64,000 nucleotides of DNA. Source: Hyphomicrobiales bacterium. Its GTDB lineage: Bacteria; Pseudomonadota; Alphaproteobacteria; Rhizobiales; Rhizobiaceae. The notes under the pieces were generated by a model. The model had not been told where the DNA came from, did no database searches, and worked only from the letters and a program-made list of their open reading frames with translations. Every line of letters begins with the position of its first letter. Within the stretch, counting starts at the first letter, position 1. This document shows positions 17,613 to 27,021 of this stretch, piece after piece. The DNA is taken from contig UCJA01000010.1 of the NCBI GenBank assembly GCA_900472675.1, positions 124,001 through 188,000 on the forward strand. The letters are read 5' to 3'. The translations under genes and the position numbers were made by a program.

Positions 17613-18629
17613 ATGAACGGATTGGGCGGCCTCAACAAATCGGAACACGGCGTCGGCATCGGCCTGGTGCAGCTCCAGCTTCCGGTGACAGTCACCAAGG
17701 CGGATCTCGCGCGCCAGACGCAGGTCATCGTCGATCTGGTCGCCAAGGCGCGCCGCAACCAGCCGGGCATGGATCTGGTGGTGTTTCCCGAATATGCGCT
17801 GCACGGCCTATCGATGGACATCAACCCGGAGATCATGTGTTCGCTGGACGGTCCGGAGGTTTCGGCCTTCCAGAAAGCCTGCAAGGACAACAGGATCTGG
17901 GGCTGCTTCTCCATAATGGAGCACAACCCCGGCGGCATGCCCTATAACTCCGGCATCGTCATCGACGACACGGGCGAGCTGAAACTCTATTACCGCAAGA
18001 TGCACCCCTGGGTACCGGTCGAGCCCTGGGAGCCGGGTGATCTCGGCATTCCCGTCATCGACGGGCCGAGAGGCGCAAAGCTCGCGCTGATCATCTGCCA
18101 TGACGGCATGTTCCCGGAGATGGCCCGCGAATGCGCCTACAAGGGCGCCGAAATCATGATCCGCACGGCCGGCTACACCGCGCCGATCCGCGACAGCTGG
18201 AAGTTCACCAACCAGTCCAATGCTTTCTGCAATCTCATGGTCACCGCCAGCGTCTGTATGTGCGGCTCGGACGGCACGTTCGACAGCATGGGCGAAGGGA
18301 TGATCTGCAATTTCGACGGCGCGATCATCGCCCACGGCACATCCGGCCGGGTCAACGAGATCATCACCGCCGAGGTGCGGCCCGATCTGGTTCGCGAGGC
18401 CCGGCGCGGCTGGGGCGTCGAAAACAACATCTACCAGTTCGGCCATCGCGGCTATACGGCCGTTGCCGGCGGCGCGGGCGATGCGCCTTACACCTATATG
18501 CACGACCTGATCGCCGGGCAGTACAGACTGCCCTGGGAAAACGAGGTCAAGGTCACCGACGGCACCTCCTGCGGCTTCGACAAGCCGGTCAGGCGCTACG
18601 GCGAAACCTTCAAGCTTGCGGGCGAATAG
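17613..18629 (+). CDS. amiF: Formamidase-like nitrilase-superfamily amidase
   Basis: A 338-residue cytoplasmic amidase of the nitrilase superfamily, closest by eye to Helicobacter-type formamidase AmiF, which hydrolyses formamide to formate and ammonia. The catalytic residues are present: Glu60 in FPEYALHG, Lys129 in YYRKMHPW and Cys162 in ICHDGMFPE. Downstream stretches such as [12 protein letters not shown] and [14 protein letters not shown] are also shared with AmiF, and the length fits. It sits between transporter permeases and biuret hydrolase, a place where no formamide-producing step is known. Its true substrate may be another small amide from ureide breakdown. The amide class is confident; formamide as substrate is less so. 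Confidence 0.8.
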   Translation: MNGLGGLNKSEHGVGIGLVQLQLPVTVTKADLARQTQVIVDLVAKARRNQPGMDLVVFPEYALHGLSMDINPEIMCSLDGPEVSAFQKACKDNRIWGCFSIMEHNPGGMPYNSGIVIDDTGELKLYYRKMHPWVPVEPWEPGDLGIPVIDGPRGAKLALIICHDGMFPEMARECAYKGAEIMIRTAGYTAPIRDSWKFTNQSNAFCNLMVTASVCMCGSDGTFDSMGEGMICNFDGAIIAHGTSGRVNEIITAEVRPDLVREARRGWGVENNIYQFGHRGYTAVAGGAGDAPYTYMHDLIAGQYRLPWENEVKVTDGTSCGFDKPVRRYGETFKLAGE

Positions 18630-18640
18630 GGAGACGGTCG

Positions 18641-19366
18641 ATGGACGCGATGGTCGAAACCACGGGACACTACATTGATGCCGACCCCTATGCCTGGCCC
18701 TATAACGGGGATCTGAGGCCCGACAACACCGCCCTTATCATCATCGACATGCAGACCGATTTCTGCGGCAAGGGCGGCTACGTAGACCACATGGGCTACG
18801 ACCTGTCGCTGGTGCAGGCGCCGATCGAGCCGATCAAACGGGTTCTCGCGGCCATGCGCGCCAAGGGCTACCACATCATCCACACCCGGGAGGGTCACCG
18901 CCCTGACCTCGCCGACCTGCCCGCCAACAAGCGCTGGCGTTCGCAGCGGATCGGCGCGGGTATCGGCGATCCCGGCCCTTGCGGGCGCATCCTCACCCGC
19001 GGCGAACCCGGCTGGGATATCATCCCGGACCTTTATCCGATCGAGGGTGAAGTCATCATCGACAAGCCCGGCAAGGGCTCCTTCTGTGCCACGGATCTCG
19101 AACTCATCCTTCGCCAGAAGCGCATCGACAACCTCGTGCTGACCGGCATCACCACCGATGTCTGCGTTTCGACGACCATGCGCGAGGCCAACGATCGCGG
19201 CTTCGAATGCCTGATGCTGGAGGATTGCTGCGGCGCCACCGACTACGGCAATCACCTCGCCGCCATCAAGATGGTCAAGATGCAGGGTGGCGTCTTTGGC
19301 GCCGTCTCCAATTCCACCGCGCTGGTCGAGGCCCTACCCTCGACCCTGGTCGAGGCTCTTGCCTGA
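18641..19366 (+). CDS. biuH: Biuret amidohydrolase (isochorismatase-like cysteine hydrolase)
   Basis: A 241-residue cysteine hydrolase that converts biuret to allophanate and ammonia. The sequence ([38 protein letters not shown]) closely matches the characterised Rhizobium leguminosarum BiuH as I recall it. The catalytic triad falls at the same numbers: Asp36, Lys142 and Cys175. The ATG at 18641 reproduces the known N-terminus. Its stop overlaps the cyanuric acid hydrolase start (TGATG), so the two are likely translated together, which matches successive steps of the pathway. The alternative family assignment, a RutB-like ureidoacrylate hydrolase, fits less well. Confidence 0.93.
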   Translation: MDAMVETTGHYIDADPYAWPYNGDLRPDNTALIIIDMQTDFCGKGGYVDHMGYDLSLVQAPIEPIKRVLAAMRAKGYHIIHTREGHRPDLADLPANKRWRSQRIGAGIGDPGPCGRILTRGEPGWDIIPDLYPIEGEVIIDKPGKGSFCATDLELILRQKRIDNLVLTGITTDVCVSTTMREANDRGFECLMLEDCCGATDYGNHLAAIKMVKMQGGVFGAVSNSTALVEALPSTLVEALA

Positions 19367-20421
19367 TGCCGTCGCAGCGTGCCCATGTCTACCGCGTCGC
19401 CGCAGACGGACCCGATGACGTGTCGGGTGTCGAAGCGCTGTTTGCCGGCGGACTGCGGCCACAGACCGTGGTGGCCGTGCTCGGCAAGACGGAGGGCAAT
19501 GGCTGCGTCAACGATTTTACCCGCGGCTATGCCACGCGCAGCTTCGAGGCGATGTTTGCCAAACACGGTGTCGAGGGTGTCTCGCTGGTGATGTCCGGCG
19601 GCACGGAAGGCGCGCTGTCTCCGCACTGGACCGTGTTCACCCGCGAAACCGTGGAGGCGGCCGGCACCGGCGCGCTGGCCATCGGCGTTGCGCGGACCCC
19701 TGCCCTGCCGGCCCATCATCTGGGGCGGCGCGAGCAAGTTCTACTGGTCGCGGACGCCGTGAAGGCGGCAATGCGGGACGCCGGCATCGACGATCCCGCC
19801 GCTGTTCATTTCGTGCAGGTCAAATGCCCGCTGCTGACGCTTGCGCGGATCGCCGAAGTGGAAGCCTCCGGCCTGACGGTTGCAACCCGCGAGACGCTGA
19901 AATCCATGGGCTTGTCGCGTGGCGCCTCGGCGCTTGGCGTTGCCGTGGCGCTCGAAGAGGTCGATGCTGACGCGATTGCCGACACGGATATCTGCAGCCG
20001 CTACGATCTTTTCTCGCGCTGCGCGTCCACCTCCGCTGGTGTCGAACTGACCGATCACGAGATCGTCGTGCTTGGCATGAGCGACCAATGGTCGGGGCCG
20101 CTCGCGATCGATCATGCGGTCATGCGCGATGCGATCGATGTGGCCTCGGTGCGCGCGGCGCGCGATCGCCTGCCGAGCTCCGCAAGGCTTGCTGCGGTGC
20201 TGGCCAAGGCGGAGCCTGATCCCTCCGGCAAGGTCGGCGGCAGGCGTCATACGATGCTCGACGATTCCGATATTTCCGGCACCCGGCATGCGCGCGCCTT
20301 CGTCGGCGGCGTGCTGGCCGGTGTCTTCGGCATCACCGATCTTTATGTCTCTGGCGGCGCCGAGCACCAGGGACCACCCGGCGGCGGCCCGGTTGCCGTC
20401 ATTGTCGAAAAGGAGCCATGA
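19366..20421 (+). CDS. atzD: Cyanuric acid amidohydrolase (AtzD/TrzD, barbiturase family)
   Basis: A 351-residue ring-opening amidohydrolase that converts cyanuric acid to carboxybiuret, which loses CO2 to give biuret. The family is confined to cyanuric acid hydrolases and barbiturases and has three homologous domains, each with a Lys-Ser pair. Here the pairs can be followed as Lys41 with Ser77 (VMSGGTEG), Lys153 (VQVKCPLLT) with the SRGASALGVA serines, and a third set ending in YVSGGAEHQGPPGGGP. The start overlaps the biuH stop. Neighbouring biuret and allophanate hydrolases argue for cyanuric acid rather than barbiturate. Confidence 0.93.
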   Translation: MPSQRAHVYRVAADGPDDVSGVEALFAGGLRPQTVVAVLGKTEGNGCVNDFTRGYATRSFEAMFAKHGVEGVSLVMSGGTEGALSPHWTVFTRETVEAAGTGALAIGVARTPALPAHHLGRREQVLLVADAVKAAMRDAGIDDPAAVHFVQVKCPLLTLARIAEVEASGLTVATRETLKSMGLSRGASALGVAVALEEVDADAIADTDICSRYDLFSRCASTSAGVELTDHEIVVLGMSDQWSGPLAIDHAVMRDAIDVASVRAARDRLPSSARLAAVLAKAEPDPSGKVGGRRHTMLDDSDISGTRHARAFVGGVLAGVFGITDLYVSGGAEHQGPPGGGPVAVIVEKEP

Positions 20422-20422
20422 C

Positions 20423-21973
20423 GTGCACATCGTCCGCGACACGCCCCTACCCCAGGCCGGCAAGGCCGTCGGCATCGAAACGCTGGGCATGACCATGCGC
20501 TTCGGTGGCTTTACCGCCCTCGACAACGTCTCGATCAACGTTCCGGCCGGCTCGTTCCACGCGCTGCTCGGTGAAAACGGGGCAGGCAAATCGACGCTCG
20601 TCAAATGCATCATGGGCTTTTACCACGCCACCTCCGGCTCGCTGTCGGTCGATGGTCGCGAGGTGTCGGTCGGTTCGCCGAAGGATGCCGCCACCTATGG
20701 CCTCGGCATGGTCTACCAGCATTTTACGCTGGTGCCGTCGCTGACCGGTGCCGAAAACCTCGTCATCAGCCGCGCGGTCGTGCCGGCGGTGATCAACTGG
20801 GCGAAGGAGCGCCGGGACCTGGCGGCCTTCATGGAGCGCATGCCGTTTAAGATCCGGCTTGACCGCAAGGTGAGCGAACTTGCAGCCGGCGAAAAGCAGA
20901 AGCTGGAGATCGTCAAGCAGCTCTATCTCGGCCGCTCCTTCCTGGTGCTCGACGAGCCGACCTCGGTGCTGACGCCGGCGGAAGCCGATGAGATGCTCGG
21001 CGTCGTGCGCGGCATGACGCAGCGCGGCGAACTCACCGTGCTGATGATCTCCCACAAGTTCCACGAGGTGACGAAGTTCGCCGATGCCGTCTCCATCCTG
21101 CGGCGGGGCAAGCTGGTCGGATCCGGGAAAGTCAGCGACCTCTCGACCGCCGAGATGGCCGCGATGATGATCGGCGACGTGAAGCTCGCCGAACTCGACA
21201 GCCGCCTGCCGGTCGTGGAGGAAGCCGCCCCCGTTCTGAGCGTTAGCCAGGTCAGCGCGCCGGACAACTCCGGCCTGAAGACCATCGAGATCGATAGCCT
21301 GACAGTCCGCTCCGGCGAGATCGTCGGCATCGCCGGCATATCCGGCAACGGCCAGAAGGAGCTGACCGAGATCCTCTCCGGCCAACGTCCGACCGATACG
21401 GGCACGGTCCACGTCAACGGCGAGGCCTATGGCGCCACCCGCGAGGAGACCCGCCGCAACAATGTGCGCTTCATTCCCGAGGAGCCGCTGCAGAACGCCT
21501 GCGCCCCGAAGATGACGGTGAGCGAAAACCTTGCCTTCCGCACCTTCGACCTGAAGCCGGATGGCAAGGATGCGATCTGGCTGTCGCGGGGTGGCATGAA
21601 GAAGCGCGCCACCGCGCTGATTTCCGACTTCAAGGTGAAGACCGCCTCCTCCGCCTCGCCGATTGCGGCGCTTTCGGGCGGCAATGTCCAGCGCGCCGTG
21701 CTTGCCCGGGAACTCACCGGCGCTGTCGACCTTCTGATCGTTTCCAATCCCTGCTTCGGCCTGGATTTCTCGGCCGTGGCGGAGATCCGCGCGCGCATCA
21801 TGCGGGCCCGGAACTCGGGCACAGCCGTGCTGCTGCTGTCGGAGGATCTGGACGAACTGCTCGAGATGTCCGACCGCATCATGGTGATTTCCGACGGCAA
21901 GCTGGTCTATGAGACACCGGCGATGAATGCGGATATCGGCGTCATCGGCGCCCATATGGCGGGGCATCACTGA
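20423..21973 (+). CDS. ABC transporter ATP-binding protein (BMP-type, two nucleotide-binding domains)
   Basis: A 516-residue double ATPase of the nucleoside/BMP importer group. The GTG at 20423 has AGGAG 7 bases upstream and directly follows the cyanuric acid hydrolase stop. Domain 1 has Walker [10 protein letters not shown], a degenerate signature (ELAAGEKQK) and Walker [10 protein letters not shown]. Domain 2 has the altered Walker [10 protein letters not shown] usual for this subgroup, signature LSGGNVQRA and Walker [13 protein letters not shown]. It powers the two permeases at 15523 and 16653. Its separation from them by three enzyme genes underlines that uptake and hydrolysis are one unit. 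Confidence 0.9.
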   Translation: MHIVRDTPLPQAGKAVGIETLGMTMRFGGFTALDNVSINVPAGSFHALLGENGAGKSTLVKCIMGFYHATSGSLSVDGREVSVGSPKDAATYGLGMVYQHFTLVPSLTGAENLVISRAVVPAVINWAKERRDLAAFMERMPFKIRLDRKVSELAAGEKQKLEIVKQLYLGRSFLVLDEPTSVLTPAEADEMLGVVRGMTQRGELTVLMISHKFHEVTKFADAVSILRRGKLVGSGKVSDLSTAEMAAMMIGDVKLAELDSRLPVVEEAAPVLSVSQVSAPDNSGLKTIEIDSLTVRSGEIVGIAGISGNGQKELTEILSGQRPTDTGTVHVNGEAYGATREETRRNNVRFIPEEPLQNACAPKMTVSENLAFRTFDLKPDGKDAIWLSRGGMKKRATALISDFKVKTASSASPIAALSGGNVQRAVLARELTGAVDLLIVSNPCFGLDFSAVAEIRARIMRARNSGTAVLLLSEDLDELLEMSDRIMVISDGKLVYETPAMNADIGVIGAHMAGHH

Positions 21974-22653
21974 TGACCGGGATCACCATCGACATCACCG
22001 CAGAACCCTTCGTCTTTCCCGCAAGGCCTGCCGAACTCGCCCTCATCGTCATCGACATGCAGCGCGATTTTGCCGAACCCGGCGGCTTCGGCGCAAGCCT
22101 CGGCAATGACGTCAGCCGCATCACGAAGATCGTGCCGGATGTGAAGCGGCTGATCCAGGGGTTCCGCGATGCGGGCCTGCCGGTCATCCACACGATGGAA
22201 TGCCATCGCCCGGATCTGTCCGACCTGCCACCCGCCAAGCGCAACCGCGGCAATCCAAGCCTGAAGATCGGCGACCTCGGCCCCATGGGCCGGGTGCTGA
22301 TCACGGGTGAGCCGGGCACGGCGATCCTGCCCGAGCTGGCACCGATCGCAGGAGAGATCGTCATCGAGAAGCCCGGCAAGGGAGCCTTTTACGCGACCGA
22401 ACTCGGAGACCTCCTCAAGGAGCGAGGCATCACGCAGCTGGTGTTTGCCGGCGTCACGACGGAAGTCTGCGTTCAGACCACCATGCGGGAAGCCAACGAC
22501 CGGGGTTACGAGTGCCTGCTCGCCGAAGAGGCGACCGAAAGCTATTTTCCGGAATTCAAGGCTGCCGCCATCGCCATGATCCGCGCCCAGGGCGCTATCG
22601 TCGGCTGGACGGCGCATGTGGACGACATACTGGAGGGGTTAGCCCATGCCTGA
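21973..22653 (+). CDS. trtA: Triuret-hydrolase-like cysteine hydrolase (isochorismatase family)
   Basis: A 226-residue isochorismatase-like hydrolase, paralogous to BiuH in this operon. The triad is Asp28 (VIDMQRDF), Lys133 (IEKPGKGAF) and Cys166 ([12 protein letters not shown]). It shares the [13 protein letters not shown] and GEPG features with BiuH but lacks the longer N-terminus. Triuret hydrolases that cleave triuret to biuret and carbamate or ammonia are known close relatives of BiuH and are found beside it. That assignment fits a second enzyme of this fold here, but a different ureide is possible. Its ATG overlaps the ATPase stop. Confidence 0.75.
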   Translation: MTGITIDITAEPFVFPARPAELALIVIDMQRDFAEPGGFGASLGNDVSRITKIVPDVKRLIQGFRDAGLPVIHTMECHRPDLSDLPPAKRNRGNPSLKIGDLGPMGRVLITGEPGTAILPELAPIAGEIVIEKPGKGAFYATELGDLLKERGITQLVFAGVTTEVCVQTTMREANDRGYECLLAEEATESYFPEFKAAAIAMIRAQGAIVGWTAHVDDILEGLAHA

Positions 22654-22999
22654 AACGACCCGCGAGCTTCTGACCCTTGGCGGCTGGAAGGACCTGGAAT
22701 TTTCTCCCTTCCGAGAGGAGGTCACGATCCACTGGATCCGACCCTTCGAGGGCGACCAGCCGGGCGTGGCACTGCTGAAATACGAGGCGGGCGCCGGCGT
22801 GCCCCGCCATCGGCATGAGGGGCTCGAGACCATCCTTGTGCTGGAGGGCGTGCAGTCCGACGAGGCGGGCGACTACGGGCGCGGCAGCTATGTCGTCAAT
22901 GCGCCCGGCACCGAGCACTCGGTCTGGAGCGATACCGGATGCGTCGTGCTGATCCAGTGGGATCGGCCGGTGACGATCCTTGAAGAGGAAATGGCATGA
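22646..22999 (+). CDS. Cupin-domain protein (ChrR-like)
   Basis: A 117-residue single-domain cupin. The metal motif appears as [21 protein letters not shown] and PGTEHSVW (quoted in parts: RHRHEGLE, and GTEHSVW), so three histidines and a glutamate are available. It overlaps both neighbours by a few bases (trtA stop and allophanate hydrolase start), so it is firmly part of the operon. Small cupins of this kind can be sensors, isomerases or decarboxylases. A plausible but unproven task is helping an unstable carboxylated intermediate along. I cannot assign an activity. Confidence 0.8.
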   Translation: MPETTRELLTLGGWKDLEFSPFREEVTIHWIRPFEGDQPGVALLKYEAGAGVPRHRHEGLETILVLEGVQSDEAGDYGRGSYVVNAPGTEHSVWSDTGCVVLIQWDRPVTILEEEMA

Positions 23000-24828
23000 C
23001 GAAAGACTTCGCCGAAGAGACGCCGGCATTCGACATTGCGTCTCTGCACGCATTCTACGCGAAAGGCGGCAGCGTCGCGGAAATCATTGGAGCGGTATTT
23101 GCCCGCATCGCCGCGGTGGGCGATCCCGGCATCTTCATCCACCTGCCGTCCAGAGACGCCATTCTGGAGCAGGCGGGCAAGCTCGGATCCTTCGATCCGC
23201 AAAAGCCGCTCTGGGGCATTCCCTTTGCGGTGAAGGACAACATCGACGTCGCCGGCATGCCGACCACGGCGGCCTGCCCGGATTACACCTACATGCCGCA
23301 AGAAGATGCGACCGTCGTGCGCCTGCTGCGGGACGCCGGTGCCATCGTCATCGGCAAGACCAATCTCGATCAGTTTGCGACGGGCCTGGTGGGCGTTCGC
23401 TCGCCCTACCCGGTCCCGAAGAACGCCATGGATCCGACGCTTGTGCCCGGCGGCTCGTCGTCCGGCTCGGCAGCCGCCACCGCTCAAGGGATCGTTTCCT
23501 TCGCGCTTGGCACCGATACCGCCGGCTCCGGCCGGATTCCGGCCGGCCTCAACAATATCGTCGGCCTGAAGCCGAGCGTCGGTGCGCTGTCCACCACCGG
23601 CGTCATTCCGGCCTGCCTCACGCTCGATTGCGTCTCGATCTTCGCACTGACGGTGGACGACGCCTGGCGGGTGTTTTCCGTCGTCGCGAAACCGGACGAG
23701 AGCGACGCCTATTCGAAAACCGTTCCGGCAACCGGCTTCGGGTCTCTGCCGGCCGTGCTGACGATCGGCGTGCCGGCCAAGGCCGATCTCCGGTTCTACG
23801 GCGATGCGGCCATGGAAGCCGCCTATGCCGACGCGCTGTCGCTGCTGACGAAACTTGGTCACAGGCTGGTCGAGATCCCCTTCGCCGATTTCTACAAAAC
23901 CGCCGACCTGCTCTACGAGGGTGCCTGGGTGGCAGAGCGCTATGCCGCCGTGCAGGATTTCTTCGACAGCAAGGAAGAGAGCTTTCATCCGGTGACCCGC
24001 AAGATCTACGGTGGTGCGAAGTCCCTCTCCGCCGCCGACGCCTTCAAGGGGCTCTATGCCCTGCAGGCACTGAAGAAGACGCTTGAGCCCGTCATCGCCT
24101 TGGTTGATCTGTTCTGCGTGCCGACCGCCCCGCGCCACTACACGGTGGCCGATCTTGAGGCCGAACCGATCCGCGAAAACTCCCGCCTCGGCACCTATAC
24201 GAATTTCGTCAACCTGCTCGATATGTGCGGCATCGCGGTGCCGACCGGAACCCGTTCCGATGGATTGCCGGCGAGCGTCACTCTGCTCGCGACGGCAGGA
24301 CGCGACGGTTTTGTGGCCACCCTCGCCCGCGATCTACACCGCGCAAGCGGCCTCACGCTCGGCGCGACCGGCTGGCCGCAACCCGAGAAAATCACCGCTT
24401 CGCCAGCCACAGTCGATACCGACCCCATGATCGAGCTCGTGGTGGTCGGCGCGCATCTGTCCGGCATGCCGCTCAACCACCAGCTCACCAGCCTCGATGG
24501 CCGGTTCTCCCGGGTCGCACGGACCTCGTCCGACTACCGGCTCTATGCGCTGGCCGGTACCGTTCCACCCAAGCCGGGCATGCTCCGGGTCGAGCAAGGC
24601 GAAGGTGGAGAGATCGAGGTCGAGGTCTGGACCCTGTCAGCCGCCGCCTTCGGGACTTTCGTTGCCGCCATTCCGGCGCCGCTTGGCATCGGCACGGTGA
24701 TGCTCTCGGACGGAACCTCGGCCAAGGGCTTCCTCGCCGAACCCGTGGCCCTTCAGGGGGCGGAGGACATCACCAGCCACGGCGGCTGGCGGCATTTCGT
24801 TAATCAGCGGTCCCAGAAAGCCTCCTGA
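22996..24828 (+). CDS. atzF: Allophanate hydrolase (AtzF)
   Basis: A 610-residue amidase-signature enzyme that hydrolyses allophanate, releasing ammonia and CO2. The Ser-cisSer-Lys triad is intact: Lys80 (GIPFAVKDNIDVAG), cis-Ser at about 154-155 (GGSSSGSA) and nucleophile Ser178 (DTAGSGRIP). After about residue 475 comes the allophanate-hydrolase C-terminal domain with PMIELVVVGAHLSGMPLNHQ, which separates AtzF from general amidases. This is the last enzyme and last gene of the operon, and it completes nitrogen release from cyanuric acid and biuret. It starts at ATG 22996, overlapping the cupin gene. Confidence 0.94.
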   Translation: MTKDFAEETPAFDIASLHAFYAKGGSVAEIIGAVFARIAAVGDPGIFIHLPSRDAILEQAGKLGSFDPQKPLWGIPFAVKDNIDVAGMPTTAACPDYTYMPQEDATVVRLLRDAGAIVIGKTNLDQFATGLVGVRSPYPVPKNAMDPTLVPGGSSSGSAAATAQGIVSFALGTDTAGSGRIPAGLNNIVGLKPSVGALSTTGVIPACLTLDCVSIFALTVDDAWRVFSVVAKPDESDAYSKTVPATGFGSLPAVLTIGVPAKADLRFYGDAAMEAAYADALSLLTKLGHRLVEIPFADFYKTADLLYEGAWVAERYAAVQDFFDSKEESFHPVTRKIYGGAKSLSAADAFKGLYALQALKKTLEPVIALVDLFCVPTAPRHYTVADLEAEPIRENSRLGTYTNFVNLLDMCGIAVPTGTRSDGLPASVTLLATAGRDGFVATLARDLHRASGLTLGATGWPQPEKITASPATVDTDPMIELVVVGAHLSGMPLNHQLTSLDGRFSRVARTSSDYRLYALAGTVPPKPGMLRVEQGEGGEIEVEVWTLSAAAFGTFVAAIPAPLGIGTVMLSDGTSAKGFLAEPVALQGAEDITSHGGWRHFVNQRSQKAS

Positions 24829-24856
24829 GTCAGAGGAAGAAAGTCGGTTCGGCGCT

Positions 24857-25888
24857 TCAGGCGCCCTCGAAGCCGGTGAGAACGCCGACGGCATTGGTGC
24901 CGATTTCCGCCACCGCATAGCCGCCTTCCATCACGAAGAGGGTGGGCAGACCGAGGGCTGCGATACGTTTGCCGATCTTCGGGAAGTCCTGCGTGGTCAG
25001 CTTGAACCTGCTGATCGGGTCCTTTTCGAAGGTATCGACGCCGAGCGACACCACCACGACGTCGGGCGCGTAGGCCGTCAGTTCCCTGCAGGCGTGCTCG
25101 AGCGACTGGCTCCAGCGGTCCCAGTCAGTGCCGAAGCGCATCGGGTAGTTGAGGTTGAAGCCGTCGCCCTCGCCGGTGCCGCGCTCGTCCGCATGGCCGA
25201 GAAAGTAAGGATATTCCTGCAGCGGATCCGCATGCAGGTTGATGACCTGCACATCGGACCGCGCATAGAAGATGTCCTGCGTTCCGTTGCCGTGATGGTA
25301 ATCCACGTCGAGGATCGACACCCGTTTGGCTCCGTTGTCGCGCAACCACTGTGAGGCGACGGCGGCATTGTTGATGTAGCAGTAGCCGCCCATGAACCCG
25401 GCGCCGGCATGGTGGCCGGGCGGACGGCACAGCGCAAAGGCGGCGCGTTCGCCGCCCTGCAGGAGGCCCGCCGCCGTGAGCGCCACGTCGTGGGAGGATT
25501 TGATCGCATCCCAGGAGCCTTCGACGATGCCGCAGCCGGCGTCGAAGGAATAGTAGCCGAGCAGCCCGTCGATGAACTCCGGCGGAACGTCGCCGCGCAG
25601 ACCGCGGGTCGGCCAGGTAAACGGAAGTGCCGTTCCGCTGCGGCCCTCCGCAGTCCAGCGGTCCCAGATGGTCGGCAGGAAATCGAGGTAGTCGGCGCGA
25701 TGGACGCGGGCGGCGGTCGACAGATCATGTTCGTCGGGCGGCAGGATGGGCCCCAGCCCGACCGCCTGAATCTCAGCCGACACATATTCGGCACGCGAGA
25801 CGAGTTCGAAGCCCGGCACGATGGCACCGGCGACCAGTTCCAACTGCTCGGCGTGGCCGCGGTGGCGGGGAGAGAATACGGTTTTCAT
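24857..25888 (-). CDS. aphA: Acetylpolyamine amidohydrolase (histone-deacetylase fold)
   Basis: A 343-residue zinc deacetylase that removes acetyl groups from N-acetylputrescine, N-acetylspermidine or similar amines. It resembles Mycoplana ramosa acetylpolyamine amidohydrolase over its whole length. Catalytic features are the His pair 159-160 (CRPPGHHAG), zinc ligands Asp196 and His198 (DVDYHHGNGTQDIFY) and Asp285 (SLGVDTFEKDP), and Tyr324 (MEGGYAVAEIG). The ATG at 25888 gives MKTVFSPRHRG, the family start; no strong ribosome-binding site is visible. It is the last gene of a leftward operon with a polyamine importer. Confidence 0.9.
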   Translation of the reverse strand: MKTVFSPRHRGHAEQLELVAGAIVPGFELVSRAEYVSAEIQAVGLGPILPPDEHDLSTAARVHRADYLDFLPTIWDRWTAEGRSGTALPFTWPTRGLRGDVPPEFIDGLLGYYSFDAGCGIVEGSWDAIKSSHDVALTAAGLLQGGERAAFALCRPPGHHAGAGFMGGYCYINNAAVASQWLRDNGAKRVSILDVDYHHGNGTQDIFYARSDVQVINLHADPLQEYPYFLGHADERGTGEGDGFNLNYPMRFGTDWDRWSQSLEHACRELTAYAPDVVVVSLGVDTFEKDPISRFKLTTQDFPKIGKRIAALGLPTLFVMEGGYAVAEIGTNAVGVLTGFEGA

Positions 25889-25920
25889 GGGTGGCATCCG
25901 TCGGCATGGCATGCGTTGGG

Positions 25921-25949
25921 TCGCATCCCGCCGCGAAGGCGGGATGCGA
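25921..25949. other. Strong hairpin between potD-type gene and acetylpolyamine amidohydrolase
   Basis: A perfect 12-bp inverted repeat, TCGCATCCCGCC (25921-25932) with its complement (25938-25949) and a 5-base loop. It lies in the leftward transcript between the binding-protein stop (25965) and the deacetylase start (25888). There is no T-tract, so it is more likely an mRNA-stabilising or attenuating stem than a full terminator. This is a usual device for making excess binding protein. Confidence 0.6.
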
Positions 25950-25964
25950 TGACTGGTGTGGGCG

Positions 25965-26999
25965 CTACTTCTGCAGCTCGGTCCAGATCTTGGTGTAGAG
26001 TTCCTGTACCTGCGGCGGGCAGGTCATGGACGGCACACCGACGGAGGCGAACTGAGCGGGAACGTCGATTTCGGGCGCGCCCTTCATGTCGGCGGGCATG
26101 AACTTGTCGGATCCGGCAATGCCGTTGGCGTAGCGGTGGAAGCCCGAATTCATGCCGGCATTTTCCGGATCCATCATGAAGTTCTGGAAGAGCTTGGCGT
26201 TTTCGACGTTCTTGGCGTCCTTGAGGACGGCAAGATTGTCGCTCCAGAACACGAAGCCTTCCTTCGGATAGCCGTAGTGGATCGCCGGGTTCTTCAGGCG
26301 CTGGCGCAGTGCCGAGCCGTTCCAGTCGCTGGAGGCGGCAAAATCGCCCGAGAGCATCTTCTCGATCGTGCCGTATTCCATCGCCACCCAATTGGGCTTG
26401 GCCTTGACCAGCGTGTCGCGAACCTTCTTGAGGATGGTGAGGTCACCGGTACATTTCGTGCCGCCGTTATAAAGAACGGCCGCATCAATCACGTCATTCA
26501 TCTCCGGCACGACGTTGACCTTGCCCTTCAGCTCCGCCGGCGTGTCGAAGACAATGGCCCAGGTGTTGATGTCACCCTTGTAGACGTCCGAGTTGACGAC
26601 GGTGCCGACCGTGCCCATGGCCCATGGAACCGTGTACTTGCGACCCTTGTCGAACTCCGGATCGGCCCATTCCTTGGCGACGTTCTTGAAGTTCTCCATC
26701 TTGCCCGGATCGCTCTCGAGCAGCAGTCCTTCGGAAATCCAGATCGGGATGTAGTTCTGCGACGGAACCACCATGTCGAAGCCGGATCCGCCCTGGCGGA
26801 CCTTGGCGAGTGCCGTGTCATTGCTGTCGTAGTCGGTGATGGTCACCTTGACCTTGTAGGTGTCCTCGAACTTCTTGATCATGTCGGGACTGGTGTAATT
26901 GCCCCAGTTGTAGATGTTGAGTTCACCCGCCGCCTGCGCGAGGCCGGCGTAGGCAAGCACCGCGGTCGTCACGGCCAGGCCTGCAAGAATCCGTTTCAT
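25965..26999 (-). CDS. Polyamine ABC transporter substrate-binding protein (PotD/PotF-like)
   Basis: A 344-residue periplasmic binding protein of the spermidine/putrescine group. The start at ATG 26999 has GGAAGGGA upstream and gives a clean Sec signal, MKRILAGLAVTTAVLAYAG, with cleavage near AQA-AG. Mature features are ELNIYNWGNYTSPDMIKKFE, typical of PotD, then FDMVVPSQNY and WAMGTVGTVVN. The acidic polyamine-binding residues are spread over the cleft and cannot be scored by eye. Permeases and an ATPase of the same class lie just upstream in transcription order, and an acetylpolyamine deacetylase lies downstream. Confidence 0.88.
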   Translation of the reverse strand: MKRILAGLAVTTAVLAYAGLAQAAGELNIYNWGNYTSPDMIKKFEDTYKVKVTITDYDSNDTALAKVRQGGSGFDMVVPSQNYIPIWISEGLLLESDPGKMENFKNVAKEWADPEFDKGRKYTVPWAMGTVGTVVNSDVYKGDINTWAIVFDTPAELKGKVNVVPEMNDVIDAAVLYNGGTKCTGDLTILKKVRDTLVKAKPNWVAMEYGTIEKMLSGDFAASSDWNGSALRQRLKNPAIHYGYPKEGFVFWSDNLAVLKDAKNVENAKLFQNFMMDPENAGMNSGFHRYANGIAGSDKFMPADMKGAPEIDVPAQFASVGVPSMTCPPQVQELYTKIWTELQK

Positions 27000-27021
27000 G
27001 GTTCTGTTCCCTTCCTTGTTA

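Noticed and set aside
17613..18629. Nitrilase or N-carbamoyl-putrescine amidase
   Set aside because: The catalytic environment (ICHDGM), the NFDG stretch and the length agree better with AmiF-type formamidases.
20447..21970. A 507-codon minus-strand frame opposite the BMP-type ATPase
   Set aside because: The plus strand has clear Walker and signature motifs; the reverse frame has none.
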